NCBI RefSeq assembly: GCF_001262505.1
Contig: NZ_KQ410740.1
Span: 96,659 to 160,658 of the forward strand
Length of the DNA stretch: 64,000 bases
Direction of reading: 5' to 3'
Origin: Shinella sp. SUS2
GTDB lineage: Bacteria > Pseudomonadota > Alphaproteobacteria > Rhizobiales > Rhizobiaceae
Part shown: positions 52,693-61,800 of the stretch, in pieces
Numbering within the stretch: the first letter of the stretch is position 1
How the letters are laid out: every line of letters begins with the position of its first letter
Program-made: the position numbers and the translations under genes
The notes under the pieces: model-generated
What the model was told of the DNA's origin: nothing
Seen by the model: only the letters and a program-made list of their open reading frames with translations
The model's database searches: none

Positions 52693-54878
52693 GCACCCGG
52701 ATTTCCGACGGCCTGTTTGATCCGGCCGATGGCGATAGCCGCAACCTCGAGAAAATGCTCATCATCGCTGACGCGCTGATGCGTCATGTCGAGCAGAATA
52801 CCGGCGACCGTGGCGCCGCCTTCGAGCAGTTCCGGCGTGCGGCCATGCTCGAAGAAAGGGTTCGTCAACGTACGCGGGATCTCGAAGCGACGCTGAAACT
52901 GCTCAACGAGGCCAACAGCGCCACGGAGCGCGCGCGCCGTGACCTGTCCCAGGCGATCGAGGCCATCGAGGAAGGGTTTGCGCTCTTCGATCCGGCTGAA
53001 GTGCTCGTGCTCTGCAATTCCCGCTTCTGTCGAGACCTCGTGGACATTCACGAGAAACTTGCCCCCGGCATTACCTTTGCCGACTATGTGGAAACCGCCA
53101 GCCGCTCCACATACCTCGCCCTCCCCCGCGGCGTGACGCCCAAATCCTGGGTAGCCGAGCGCATGCGCCTGCACCGGGCACGGCAGGTCTTCAATGTCGG
53201 GCTTAGTGGTGACCGTTGGCTTCAGGTCAGCGAGCAACGAACAGCCGATGGCGGCACTGTCATTCTCCAGACCGACATTACTGACCTGATCCGCATGGAG
53301 CGCTCCGAACGTGGCAAGCTGCTCGATGACCAGGCCCGTATGATCCGGGCCACGCTGGAGCACATAAATCAGGGTGTCGGCATTTTCGACGCCAACCGCC
53401 GACTGGTGGGATGGAACAGCCGGGTCGCGCAGCTGTTCGACATTCCGCCACGCCTCCTACGCCGAGGAATACCCTTCGAGCTGCTGGCAGACTACATCGG
53501 CGACGCCATCACCCTTGGCGATGGTTTTTCCGGTGACACCTTGCGTCAGTGGATCGATGGCCGGCTACCGCGCGGGCCTCTATCCTTTGAGATCACTCAT
53601 GCCTCCGGCATCATCCTCGATGTCTTCGCGCAGGAAGTGCCAGGGCGCGGCTTTGTCATGTCCTTTGCCGATGTCACGCGCGAGCGGCTCGCCATCCACG
53701 CCATGATCCGCGCCAACAACTCGTTGGAAGCGCGCGTGGCAGCGCGCACCGGCGACCTTGCGGCCGCCCTTGCCGAAGCCGAGCGTGCCAACTCAGCCCG
53801 CGTGCGCTTCGTCGCCGCGGCAAGCCATGACCTCCTGCAGCCGCTTTCCGCCGCGAAGCTTTTCGTTGCCGCCGCAAGGGATGACGCGGAAGCGACCCCG
53901 ATGCGTGGGACACTCGAAAAAGCGCACAACGCCCTCGTCAGCGTAGAGGGTATTCTGGGCGCCCTGCTCGATATCTCCCGGCTGGAGGCTGGCGGGACGG
54001 CGGTCGATATAGGGCCGGTTCCCCTCTCCCTGCTCCTCCGGCAGCTTACAGATGAATTCGCCCCGATCGCGGCCCGCAAGGGACTGAGGCTCGATATCCT
54101 GCCTTGTGGTCTTACGGTTTCGAGCGACCCGACGTATCTACGCCGCATCCTGCAGAATCTGATCAGCAATGCGATACGGTACACCGCGAGCGGCCGCATC
54201 CTCGTTGGCCCGCGTCGTGTGAACGGTCATGTGCGTGTCGAGGTCCACGATACGGGACCGGGCATCGCGGCGGACCAGCAGCAGGCGATCTTTCGTGAAT
54301 TCCACAGGGTTCAGGGATCAGCCTCAGCCTCCGAAGGCATGGGGCTTGGCCTCGCCATCGTGGAGAGGGCTTGCGCTCTTCTCGGCCACCGCCTTGATCT
54401 GCGCTCCACACCCGGTCGCGGCACCTGTTTTTCCGTCGACCTCGCCCGCATGGCATCCCGGGCTAACCCCATCTACCGCGAAGCAACGCCTGTCATACCG
54501 GAAGAACCCGGCGACAACAGCGACCGGATCGCACTTCTCGTCGAAAACGATGTGGGTTTGCGCAGGGCCATTGCCCTGCTCCTGGAACGGCGCGGGGTCA
54601 GCGTGCTGGAGGCGGCCAGTGGCGAGGAGGCGCTTTCGCTGCTCGACGAAATCGGCATCGTGCCCGACCTCTACCTCATCGACCAGCAACTCGATGGCGC
54701 GCTTACCGGCATCGAGACGGTAGAGGCTTTGCACGCCCAACATGGTGCGCGCCCTACCCGCATCCTGACGGCCGATCGCAAGCCGCAAACGCGGCTGGCA
54801 GCAGAAGCTGCCGGCATCGAGATCATGTACAAGCCGATTGCTGCCGATGCGCTGGAAGCCTTCGTGCTTGCCGGCTGA
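52689..54878 (+). CDS. hybrid sensor histidine kinase with PAS domains and C-terminal receiver
   Basis: A 729-residue kinase without obvious membrane helices. After a coiled-coil (residues about 45-95) come two PAS-like modules (EAIEEGFALFDPAEVLVLCN; HINQGVGIFDANRRLVGWNS). The dimerisation segment has His380 in AASHDLLQPLSAAKLF. The ATPase domain shows NLISNAIRYTASG, DTGPGIAAD and GMGLGLAIVERAC. The C-terminal receiver (LLVENDVGLRRA, acceptor Asp in LYLIDQQLDG) is intact. NahK/ErcS-type kinases of this kind act with PQQ-dehydrogenase regulators in pseudomonads. It is cotranslated with the FIST protein. Confidence 0.9.
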   Translation: MSTRISDGLFDPADGDSRNLEKMLIIADALMRHVEQNTGDRGAAFEQFRRAAMLEERVRQRTRDLEATLKLLNEANSATERARRDLSQAIEAIEEGFALFDPAEVLVLCNSRFCRDLVDIHEKLAPGITFADYVETASRSTYLALPRGVTPKSWVAERMRLHRARQVFNVGLSGDRWLQVSEQRTADGGTVILQTDITDLIRMERSERGKLLDDQARMIRATLEHINQGVGIFDANRRLVGWNSRVAQLFDIPPRLLRRGIPFELLADYIGDAITLGDGFSGDTLRQWIDGRLPRGPLSFEITHASGIILDVFAQEVPGRGFVMSFADVTRERLAIHAMIRANNSLEARVAARTGDLAAALAEAERANSARVRFVAAASHDLLQPLSAAKLFVAAARDDAEATPMRGTLEKAHNALVSVEGILGALLDISRLEAGGTAVDIGPVPLSLLLRQLTDEFAPIAARKGLRLDILPCGLTVSSDPTYLRRILQNLISNAIRYTASGRILVGPRRVNGHVRVEVHDTGPGIAADQQQAIFREFHRVQGSASASEGMGLGLAIVERACALLGHRLDLRSTPGRGTCFSVDLARMASRANPIYREATPVIPEEPGDNSDRIALLVENDVGLRRAIALLLERRGVSVLEAASGEEALSLLDEIGIVPDLYLIDQQLDGALTGIETVEALHAQHGARPTRILTADRKPQTRLAAEAAGIEIMYKPIAADALEAFVLAG

Positions 54879-54882
54879 TCCG

Positions 54883-54898
54883 GCACCAAGGTCGCATT
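54883..54898 (+). promoter_or_regulatory. PQQ-locus operator motif 6 (pseudoazurin promoter)
   Basis: GCACCAAGGTCGCATT, nearly identical to motif 3. It ends 54 bp before the pseudoazurin ATG and directly follows the kinase stop. Confidence 0.72.
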
Positions 54899-54952
54899 GC
54901 GACACTACCCACACCATGGGACATCCCTCCATCCGATCTGGAGGAGGATGTA

Positions 54953-55390
54953 ATGACGAGACTTTTGGCCATGACGGCCCTGATGGTTCTTGCAGGCGGC
55001 GCAGCCCAAGCCGCAGAGCATGCAGTCAAGATGCTGAACAAGGGCGAGAGTGGCGCCATGGTTTTCGAGCCCGCCGCCATCGCTGCAGAGCCAGGCGACA
55101 CGGTTCGCTTCATCCCCTCCGACAAGAGCCACAATGTCGAAGGTATCAAAGGCATGCTTCCCGAAGGCGTCAAACCCTTCAGGAGCAAAGTCAACGAAGA
55201 GTATGTACTGACGGTCGCCGAGCCCGGCTACTACGGCATCAAGTGCTCGCCTCACTACAGCATGGGCATGGTCGCCCTCATTCGCGTGGGCGACGGATCC
55301 GCCAATCTCGACACCGCAAAATCGGTCAAGCTTCCCGCGAAGGCCGGCGAACGAATGAAGGTCGCCTTTGAGACGCTGGCGGCGCAGTAG
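54953..55390 (+). CDS. pseudoazurin (blue copper electron carrier)
   Basis: A 145-residue periplasmic type 1 copper protein. The signal peptide MTRLLAMTALMVLAGGAAQA leaves a mature chain whose ligands fall at His40, Cys78, His81 and Met86 (precursor residues 60, 98, 101 and 106; SDKSHNVE, IKCSPHYSMGM). This is exactly the pseudoazurin numbering. The gene carries the locus operator, so it may take electrons from the PQQ enzyme or cytochrome, or deliver them to a terminal oxidase or denitrification enzyme elsewhere. Confidence 0.96.
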   Translation: MTRLLAMTALMVLAGGAAQAAEHAVKMLNKGESGAMVFEPAAIAAEPGDTVRFIPSDKSHNVEGIKGMLPEGVKPFRSKVNEEYVLTVAEPGYYGIKCSPHYSMGMVALIRVGDGSANLDTAKSVKLPAKAGERMKVAFETLAAQ

Positions 55391-56132
55391 TCCGCGAAAA
55401 ACTGGGCCACAAGCCGGCTCTTGGAGCCGACGATCGCCGGCATTCTCAAATGCGCCATAGCCTAACTCCACCGGACCGCCCTCGGGGAATGATCTCGAGG
55501 CGGCTGGTCGGCGCGTTTGAATGTGCAAGGACCACATCTCCTGCCGCCAAGCGCCGGATCCATTCCATGGCGCGTCGCCGCACGCATCGGGCGCGCTATC
55601 GACTGAAGGAAATGCCCCGCATATTCGTGGGGCGCGACCTCCCGCAGGGCTCCACCTAGGCTACCACCCCTGGCGGAGGCGCGACAGAACGCGTTGAACT
55701 ACGGTTGCCTGGCCCCTATAGCCAGCGCACCCACTCGGATCGCACTCCATCAATCCGGGTCAGGCGACGGAGCGGGCATCCCTTCCCGCACGCTCTGCGC
55801 GGTACTCCTCTAGCGACCGACAGCAGCACTCGAACGGCCAATAAACCGCCACCAACCGACCACCCGCACTGACACGGTCGATGATATACCCCACGCATCA
55901 CTTCTCCCTCGCAGCCTTCACATTCCCGACGCCGGCGGCGATCAGGCAAATTGGAACTTTACAATTGTAAAGTCCTCTGCCCGGCACGGCGGACTTTACA
56001 ACTGTAAAGCTTGAGCTCCGAACCGGAACACTAACGTCTCGTTAAGGAAAAACGCCTTGTAGAATCGGCAAGTCTCTGCCTATCGTGACGGAAATGGGTC
56101 CGCACAGCGCCCACAACCGTCAAGAGGATTGA
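55391..56132. other. 742-bp stretch between the PQQ locus and repA
   Basis: No convincing coding region; short frames here (for example a 77-codon minus-strand frame at 55716-55949) have no recognisable family. CGGCTC (55415-55420) and GAGCCG (55424-55429) form a small hairpin just after the pseudoazurin gene, without a U tract. The right half holds the two palindromes and the repA leader. Confidence 0.55.
55956..56010. repeat. paired ACTTTACAAnTGTAAAGY palindromes upstream of repA
   Basis: ACTTTACAATTGTAAAGT (55956-55973) is a perfect 18-base palindrome. A near copy, ACTTTACAACTGTAAAGC (55993-56010), starts 37 bp later. Their placement 120-180 bp before repA suggests an operator, perhaps for RepA/RepB autoregulation or for an unlinked regulator. 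The core TACAnnTGTA also resembles CopY/BlaI-type boxes. Confidence 0.75.
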
Positions 56133-57347
56133 ATGCTTCACTCGGCTTCTCACAACGTCAGAGATACCGCATCGAAGATCGAGGGCTATACAGCAAAGCT
56201 TTCGGCCGAACTGCATGATATGCGCGAGACCGCCTATTTTCCAACGGCAAGAAAGACCTTCGCGCGGACATTCTCAACCACCGACCTCGCTCGCCTTCTC
56301 AAAGTTCCGGAGAGCACTCTCCGACAGCTGACGATCGAAGGAAAGGGGCCCCAGCCGGAAAGAGCCGAAAACAACAGGCGGACCTACACCGTGGAACAGG
56401 TGAAGGAGCTCCGCACGTTTCTCGCCGCACTTCGTCCGGATGAGGCCGAGGAACTTCTTCCCCAGCGGCGCAACGGGGAAAAGCTGCAAGTCATCGCCAC
56501 TGCGAATTTCAAGGGCGGCAGCTCGAAGACCACCACGTCGATCCACTTGGCGCACTTCCTGGGTCTTCAGGGCTATCGGGTCCTATGCATCGATCTGGAC
56601 CCCCAGGCATCGATGACCGCACTCTTCGGTATCCAGCCCGAATTTGATCTGGGTGAAAACGAAACGGCCTACGCCGCCATTCGATATGACAACGAGCGCC
56701 GTTCGCTGGCCGATGTCATCCGCCCGACCTATTTCCCGGGTGTCGATCTCGTCCCGGGCAACCTCGAGCTCATGGATTTTGAGTTTGACACACCGTCCTA
56801 CCTAACCTCGCGGAACCGTGATGATCTTGGCCTCTTTTTCGAGCGCATGAGCAATGCCCTCTCGCATGTCGAAAATCGCTACGACATCGTCATTCTCGAT
56901 ACGCCGCCATCATTGGGCTATTCAACGCTTGCGGCCCTCTATGCAGCCACCTCACTGATCATCACCGTTCATCCTGCCATGCTCGATGTGGCGTCCTGCA
57001 ACCAGTTCCTCATCATGATCTCCGATCTCTCCGAAGTTCTCGGGCAGTTCGGTGCACGGTTCGAGCATGACTTCTTCCGCTTCCTGCTGACCCGTGTGAA
57101 CCCCAACGACGGGCCACAGAAATACATGTCCGGCGTGATGCGCAGGCTGTTCGGGGACGATGTGCTTGTCGCCGAAGCATTGGAATCGACCGCAATCGCC
57201 GGCGCGGCAGTTGCCAAGAAAACACTGTACGAACTCGAGGCGGGGGAGGTGGGTCGCGAGGCGCTCAAGCGCGCCATCGAGAGCGCTGACCGCGTGAACT
57301 TCGAAATCCTCGGTCTGGTCCAAAAGGTATGGGGGCGTAGCGCATGA
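56133..57347 (+). CDS. repA: plasmid partitioning ATPase RepA
   Basis: A 404-residue ParA-type protein of the repABC family that moves plasmid copies and represses the operon. The N-terminal helix-turn-helix region includes LARLLKVPESTLRQLTIEGKG. The deviant Walker A is FKGGSSKTTTSIHLA, and later motifs are LCIDLDPQASMTALFG and DIVILDTPPSLGYSTLAAL. An agagga site precedes the ATG. It overlaps repB by ATGA, as usual in these operons. Confidence 0.97.
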   Translation: MLHSASHNVRDTASKIEGYTAKLSAELHDMRETAYFPTARKTFARTFSTTDLARLLKVPESTLRQLTIEGKGPQPERAENNRRTYTVEQVKELRTFLAALRPDEAEELLPQRRNGEKLQVIATANFKGGSSKTTTSIHLAHFLGLQGYRVLCIDLDPQASMTALFGIQPEFDLGENETAYAAIRYDNERRSLADVIRPTYFPGVDLVPGNLELMDFEFDTPSYLTSRNRDDLGLFFERMSNALSHVENRYDIVILDTPPSLGYSTLAALYAATSLIITVHPAMLDVASCNQFLIMISDLSEVLGQFGARFEHDFFRFLLTRVNPNDGPQKYMSGVMRRLFGDDVLVAEALESTAIAGAAVAKKTLYELEAGEVGREALKRAIESADRVNFEILGLVQKVWGRSA

Positions 57348-58345
57348 AGAAGAGCATTCTTCAACGAATGACCGATGCCGAAAACCGCGGAGATGCGGTA
57401 CCGGCGTCGGACGCGCAGGAGAAGATGTTGCCATCCCGCCGACATTCGTCGCCCGTCATTTCCAATGTCGGCCGGGTCCTCACCCAATTGACCGAGGACA
57501 GCATCATCTCGCTCGACCCCGACAAGGTTGAGCGGTCCCCGTTCAAGGATCGCTTCGACAATGACGAGGATGCCGATCAGGCGCTTGAGGCTCTCAAGAT
57601 ATCGATCGCCAGCGAAGGTCAGAAGATACCGGTTCTTGTCCGGCCACATCCGACAAAGCCCGGCCAGTATCAGCTGGCCTACGGATATCGTCGATGGGCG
57701 GCAATCAAAGCGATCATGGGAGATGCCGAACGACCGGAGACGATCAAGATAAAGGCCTATGTGCGTGATCTGACCGATCGCCAGCTGATCGAGGAACAGT
57801 CCCTCGAAAATGGCGTGCGCGAGAACCTCACCTGGATCGAGCAGGCGATGTGGGCCGTCCAGCTGAAAGGCGCCGGTCTCTCGCATCGAGCGATATGCCC
57901 AATCTTGGGTCTTTCCGAAGCGGCTGTATCCCATCTCTTCCGGGTTACAGCCGTTGTACCGGACGATGTCATCCTTGCAATCGGCAGGGCAAGGGGTGTT
58001 GGCCGTCCAAAATGGACGGCGTTTGCGGAGCTTCTGAAGGAACCGGGACGGCTTGAAGCCGTACGGAAGGTGGTTCGGGCTCCCGAGTTCCGCAAGGCGG
58101 ACAACCTAGAGCGAATTGCCCAGGCGATGCGTGCTGCAAGCAGCATGCCGGTGACGCCTGATGTGGTGGAAGCGGACGAAACGATCGATTTCACCCTTGG
58201 CGCACGGGTTTTTGGCCGGATGAAGAATGCAGCGTCGGGAATGACGCTCACGATCCCCAAAAAGGAGAAGGCATTTGCGCATTGGTTGGCCAAACGAATG
58301 CCGGCGCTGATGCATGAATACGGAGAATTTTCCGACCCTTCGTAA
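57344..58345 (+). CDS. repB: plasmid partitioning protein RepB
   Basis: A 333-residue ParB-type centromere-binding protein. The N-terminal domain includes KIPVLVRPHPTKPGQYQLAYGYRRWAAI and EEQSLENGVRENLTWIEQAMW, the ParB box region; the helix-turn-helix is AICPILGLSEAAVSHLFRV. It binds parS sites, which I did not find by eye. Translationally coupled to repA. Confidence 0.97.
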   Translation: MKKSILQRMTDAENRGDAVPASDAQEKMLPSRRHSSPVISNVGRVLTQLTEDSIISLDPDKVERSPFKDRFDNDEDADQALEALKISIASEGQKIPVLVRPHPTKPGQYQLAYGYRRWAAIKAIMGDAERPETIKIKAYVRDLTDRQLIEEQSLENGVRENLTWIEQAMWAVQLKGAGLSHRAICPILGLSEAAVSHLFRVTAVVPDDVILAIGRARGVGRPKWTAFAELLKEPGRLEAVRKVVRAPEFRKADNLERIAQAMRAASSMPVTPDVVEADETIDFTLGARVFGRMKNAASGMTLTIPKKEKAFAHWLAKRMPALMHEYGEFSDPS

Positions 58346-58399
58346 GAGGGCGCGGAAGGAGCAACCAGACCAAAACGGTCGAAAAGGAGAGACCAGCAC

Positions 58400-58453
58400 A
58401 AAAGGAAAAGGCCCCCAAACGTTGCCGTCGTGGAAGCCCTCCTCAGTAGTAGC
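58400..58453 (-). ncRNA. repABC counter-transcribed RNA (incompatibility RNA)
   Basis: On the minus strand, TTGACT (complement of 58483-58488), a 17-bp spacer and GATTCT (complement of 58460-58465) make a promoter, giving a start near 58453. The RNA ends in a 9-pair stem (arms at 58432-58440 and 58408-58416) with a 15-base loop and the tail UUCCUUUU. Position between repB and repC, size near 55 nt and a terminal hairpin are the known features of the antisense RNA that represses RepC synthesis and sets copy number and incompatibility. Confidence 0.82.
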
Positions 58454-58546
58454 ATCCTGAGAATCGCATTTCCACGAATCACAGTCAAGAGTTTTTGGCG
58501 CCGTTTTGGCGAGCGGTTTCCTTTTGCCTGTAGAAAGGTGAAGGAA

Positions 58547-59764
58547 ATGCAGAGTGGACATGTGACGACGCCGTTCGGGCGGCGGTCGATGACGCTTGCC
58601 CTGGTGAAAAACCAGCTTGCGACAGCCGAATGCAGCCCGAACAAGACGGCTGACAAGTGGAAAATCTTCCGGGACGTCTGCGAGGCGAAGGATATCTTCG
58701 ACCTCCAGGACCGGTCGCTAGCCGTGCTCCATGCATTGCTCAGCTTCTATCCGGGTTCTGCCCTCTCCAATGAGGGAAGCGGACTGGTGGTGTTCCCGTC
58801 AAACGCCCAGCTATCCATCCGTGCCCATGGAATCGCGGGGACGACGCTACGCCGGCATCTTTCCGCGCTCGTTGATGCCGGCTTGATCGAGCGCCGGGAC
58901 AGCCCAAATGGCAAACGCTACGCCCACAGGGGCAGAGGAGGGGAGATCGAAGCCGCGTTCGGTTTCAGCCTTGCGCCCCTGCTCGCGCGCACCGCCGAGC
59001 TCGCTGCCTATGCTCAACGGGTCGCCGCAGAACGTCTCCGGTTCAAGCGCACCAGGGAGGCGCTGACGCTTTGCCGGCGCGACATCCGCAAGCTCATATC
59101 GGCTGCCATGGAGGAGGGGGCCGATGGCGATTGGGCCACAATGGAGAACATCTTCCTCGGGCTCGTAGCAAGCCTTCCACGCTCGCCTCGCCATGAACAG
59201 ATCCAAGCCGTTCTCGACAAGATGGAAAAACTTCGCGAGGAAATCGTCAACCGGTTGGAAATACAGCTAAATGTAGGAAATATAGACGCCAATGATATCC
59301 ATAATGGATGCCACATACAGAATTCAGATCCTGACTCTACTCATGAACTTGAACCACGCTTTGGAAAAGAGCTGGACGAAATCACAGCGCGCAAACCGCA
59401 ACGGTCTGCCGAGCCGTTGAGGACGTTTCCTTTGGCATTGGTGCTAAAGGCCTGCCCCCAACTGGCCGACTACACCCCGACCGGCCGGATAGCCCATTGG
59501 CGGGATCTGATGGCGGCAGCAGTCGTCGTTCGCTCCATGCTGGGCGTCAGCCCATCTGCCTATCAAGCGGCATGTCAGGTGATGGGGGCGGAAAATGCAG
59601 CTATCGCCATGGCCTGTATCCTTGAGCGAGCAGAGCACATCAACTCTGCCGGGGGTTATCTTCGAGACTTGACGAAAAAGGCGGCACGCGGCGAGTTCGG
59701 TCTTGGCCCAATGGTCATGGCGGCGCTCAAGGCAAATACCGCCGATGAAAGGCTGAGAGCATGA
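58547..59764 (+). CDS. repC: replication initiator RepC
   Basis: A 405-residue initiator protein. It starts MQSGHVTTPFGRRSMTLALV, the conserved RepC N-terminus, at ATG 58547 with an aaggtgaagga site upstream. A winged-helix part has FPSNAQLSIRAHGIAGTTLRRHLSALVDAGLI and RRDSPNGKRYA; the C-terminal part has SPSAYQAACQVMGAENAAIAMACILERAEHI. The length fits the family. A longer in-frame extension to 58430 would run through the antisense RNA gene and is unlikely. Confidence 0.97.
   Translation: MQSGHVTTPFGRRSMTLALVKNQLATAECSPNKTADKWKIFRDVCEAKDIFDLQDRSLAVLHALLSFYPGSALSNEGSGLVVFPSNAQLSIRAHGIAGTTLRRHLSALVDAGLIERRDSPNGKRYAHRGRGGEIEAAFGFSLAPLLARTAELAAYAQRVAAERLRFKRTREALTLCRRDIRKLISAAMEEGADGDWATMENIFLGLVASLPRSPRHEQIQAVLDKMEKLREEIVNRLEIQLNVGNIDANDIHNGCHIQNSDPDSTHELEPRFGKELDEITARKPQRSAEPLRTFPLALVLKACPQLADYTPTGRIAHWRDLMAAAVVVRSMLGVSPSAYQAACQVMGAENAAIAMACILERAEHINSAGGYLRDLTKKAARGEFGLGPMVMAALKANTADERLRA
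59255..59345. other. AT-rich segment inside repC, candidate oriV
   Basis: This stretch (from GAAATACAGC to ACTCATGAAC) is clearly AT-richer than the rest of repC and encodes a poorly conserved linker. In repABC plasmids the origin is known to lie within an AT-rich region of repC. Confidence 0.55.
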
Positions 59765-59914
59765 CAAGTATCGCCTCTGTTCGAGAGGGTGGCGCCGAAA
59801 ATCCTGTGCAAATCTGCAACGCTGCTTCGTCTTCTTAAGGTTCGTGAGACGAAGTCGTTGAGAAAGAATTCGTCTGTCGCCAGTAGTAGACCGGACATGC
59901 CGGAGGGATCGTTG

Positions 59915-60865
59915 ATGAAAATTCAAACACTTCAATACGCCTTGATTGCCCTGGTGTTCGGCATATCCAGTGCACGAGCCAACGATCTGATCGCCCGCGC
60001 TACAGACGGAACCTTCTGGCTGTCCGGGGGGGTCGGCCTCATGTCGATCGAAGCGCGTGAATATGTCTATCTCGGGAACGACAAGGCCAGCCAGCTGGAC
60101 TGGGATACGGACGGAGTGGTGGTCTATACGGCAGCTACCGGGGCTGAACTTGAGGGAAATTGGCACGTCAAGGGGAGGGTAGACCTTGGTTTTGGCGGTG
60201 ACGGCCACATGGTCGATTACGACTGGGTCCCGGGCTTTGCCATTGACCAGAGCATGGACGGTTGGAGTGATCGTTCCGTTCACCCTGATACCCGTCTCGA
60301 CTACTATTTCAGCGGTACGCTCGAATTCGGCCGGGATATCTTCGCGGATGAAAGCACCAATGTCAGCCTTGGCGGCGGTTTCAAGTATACCGAGGTCCGC
60401 TGGGAAGCCTTTGGCGGTTCGTATATCTACAGCGACGGTGGTCTGCGCAACGACATTGGCGACCTTCCCGCAGACGTAAACGCCATTTCCTACAAACAAG
60501 AAATCCCGACAGTCTTTGTCGGAATCGACGGTTCAACACGCTTCGACCGTCTGACCCTTGCGGGTAGTATCAAGGGTGGCCTGACGACAGGCATCAACGA
60601 TCAGGATGATCACTGGCTGACCGGGACCCGATTCTTCGGTGATATGAAGGTGGCGCCGGTCCTGATGCTCAATGTCGCAGTCGATTATCAGCTCACGGAT
60701 ACGGCGTCCTTCTATATCGCTGGCAATTTCGAGAACTTTTTTCGCAGGAAGGGGGACTTGAATTCGACGGAAACAGCGAGCGGAACCGCAACCCTCTACA
60801 GGAATGCCGCCGGTGCCTCGTTGAGAACCATGTCGTTCCAGATGGGGCTTCGCGCCCGCTTCTAG
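59915..60865 (+). CDS. omptin-family outer-membrane protease
   Basis: A 316-residue beta-barrel protease. The ATG at 59915 has ggaggg upstream and begins a signal peptide (MKIQTLQYALIALVFGISSARA). Omptin marks are present: the catalytic Asp pair D101/D103 (MVDYDWVP), SDRSVHPDTRLDY, FGGSYIYSDGGLRNDIGDLP and SYKQEIPTVFVGI. The Asp/His pair D231/H233 (NDQDDHWL) corresponds to D210/H212 of OmpT. The chain ends in Phe after alternating barrel strands. It cleaves exposed peptides at basic sites at the cell surface, perhaps in defence against antimicrobial peptides. Confidence 0.92.
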   Translation: MKIQTLQYALIALVFGISSARANDLIARATDGTFWLSGGVGLMSIEAREYVYLGNDKASQLDWDTDGVVVYTAATGAELEGNWHVKGRVDLGFGGDGHMVDYDWVPGFAIDQSMDGWSDRSVHPDTRLDYYFSGTLEFGRDIFADESTNVSLGGGFKYTEVRWEAFGGSYIYSDGGLRNDIGDLPADVNAISYKQEIPTVFVGIDGSTRFDRLTLAGSIKGGLTTGINDQDDHWLTGTRFFGDMKVAPVLMLNVAVDYQLTDTASFYIAGNFENFFRRKGDLNSTETASGTATLYRNAAGASLRTMSFQMGLRARF

Positions 60866-61043
60866 AGTGGCCGAGCGGAGGCCAGTTCAACGGAATTGCC
60901 TTGCTCTCGCAAGGATCACCTGGAGGAGGGGCTTCTTTGTCAGGTAGCAAGACAAGCATATGGCCTAGCAGCATGGCAAAACTGTTTCAGAATGCCCTTA
61001 GAGGGCGCCAACACGACTTTTCCAGGCCACCGGGGAACATTGA

Positions 61044-61607
61044 ATGAGCGACGCTTTCGGTTTCATGTTCGGTTTCTACGGACTGTTGCTCGGCTTTGCG
61101 GTCGCCGAAGTGGTATCAGGCTTCTCGCGGGCCTATGACGAACGCCACACCCGCAAGCTTGGTTTCGTTGCGCCCTTGTTCGGGATCCTTCTTCTTGTCG
61201 ATCTGATTACGTTCTGGATGAATGCCTGGGCATACCGTCAGCTCCCCGAAATCAGCTATCCGGTAGCGTTCGCCGTAACTCTCGTCGCACTGCTTTACTA
61301 CTTTGCTGCCACGCAGGTTTTCCCGAAGGCCACGGAGACGGACACGCTTGATGCCCATATCATGGCGCACCGACGGGAGGTCGCCTTCTGCGTCCTGGCG
61401 AGCAACCTGCTAACCCAGATCCCGCCCGCCACCTTGGCCTTCACGACGCCGTGGCCTCCGGTGGATATCGCCCTCTGGGCCAGCCTGAACCTGACCTATT
61501 ATACGCTGCTTTGCACGGCCGCCCTGGCGAGAAGCAAGACGGTCGTCGGATGCGCGCTCGGCACCGCAATAGCCTTCGTCCTTGGCGCAACGGCGATCTT
61601 TGCATGA
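61044..61607 (+). CDS. small integral membrane protein
   Basis: A 187-residue protein with about five hydrophobic helices (FGFMFGFYGLLLGFAVAEVVSGF; FVAPLFGILLLVDLITFWM; VAFAVTLVALLYYFAATQVF; WASLNLTYYTLLCTAALA; ALGTAIAFVLGATAIFA). I recognise no named family. It stands alone after the omptin gene, 178 bp away. A membrane role is clear; function is not. Confidence 0.75.
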   Translation: MSDAFGFMFGFYGLLLGFAVAEVVSGFSRAYDERHTRKLGFVAPLFGILLLVDLITFWMNAWAYRQLPEISYPVAFAVTLVALLYYFAATQVFPKATETDTLDAHIMAHRREVAFCVLASNLLTQIPPATLAFTTPWPPVDIALWASLNLTYYTLLCTAALARSKTVVGCALGTAIAFVLGATAIFA

Positions 61608-61800
61608 GCCGCACTCGGCTCTCGGCTTGAGAAATACTTCTTTCTCCAGTCGGCCGATTAACGTTATATGGGCGAGCCGATGTTTAACATCGGCAGCTGC
61701 GAGGGAAGCTTCAACACCGATTTTGCCGTATCTGCCTTAAATTTGATAGAATGACCGATAAGGCAATCTTATCCATCATTATATAGGAAAGACAAGCCGT

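Noticed and set aside
55400..61040. parS centromere sites of the GTTNNNNGCNNNNAAC type around repABC
   Set aside because: I looked through the intergenic parts and found no match by eye; a pattern search over the whole region would be decisive.
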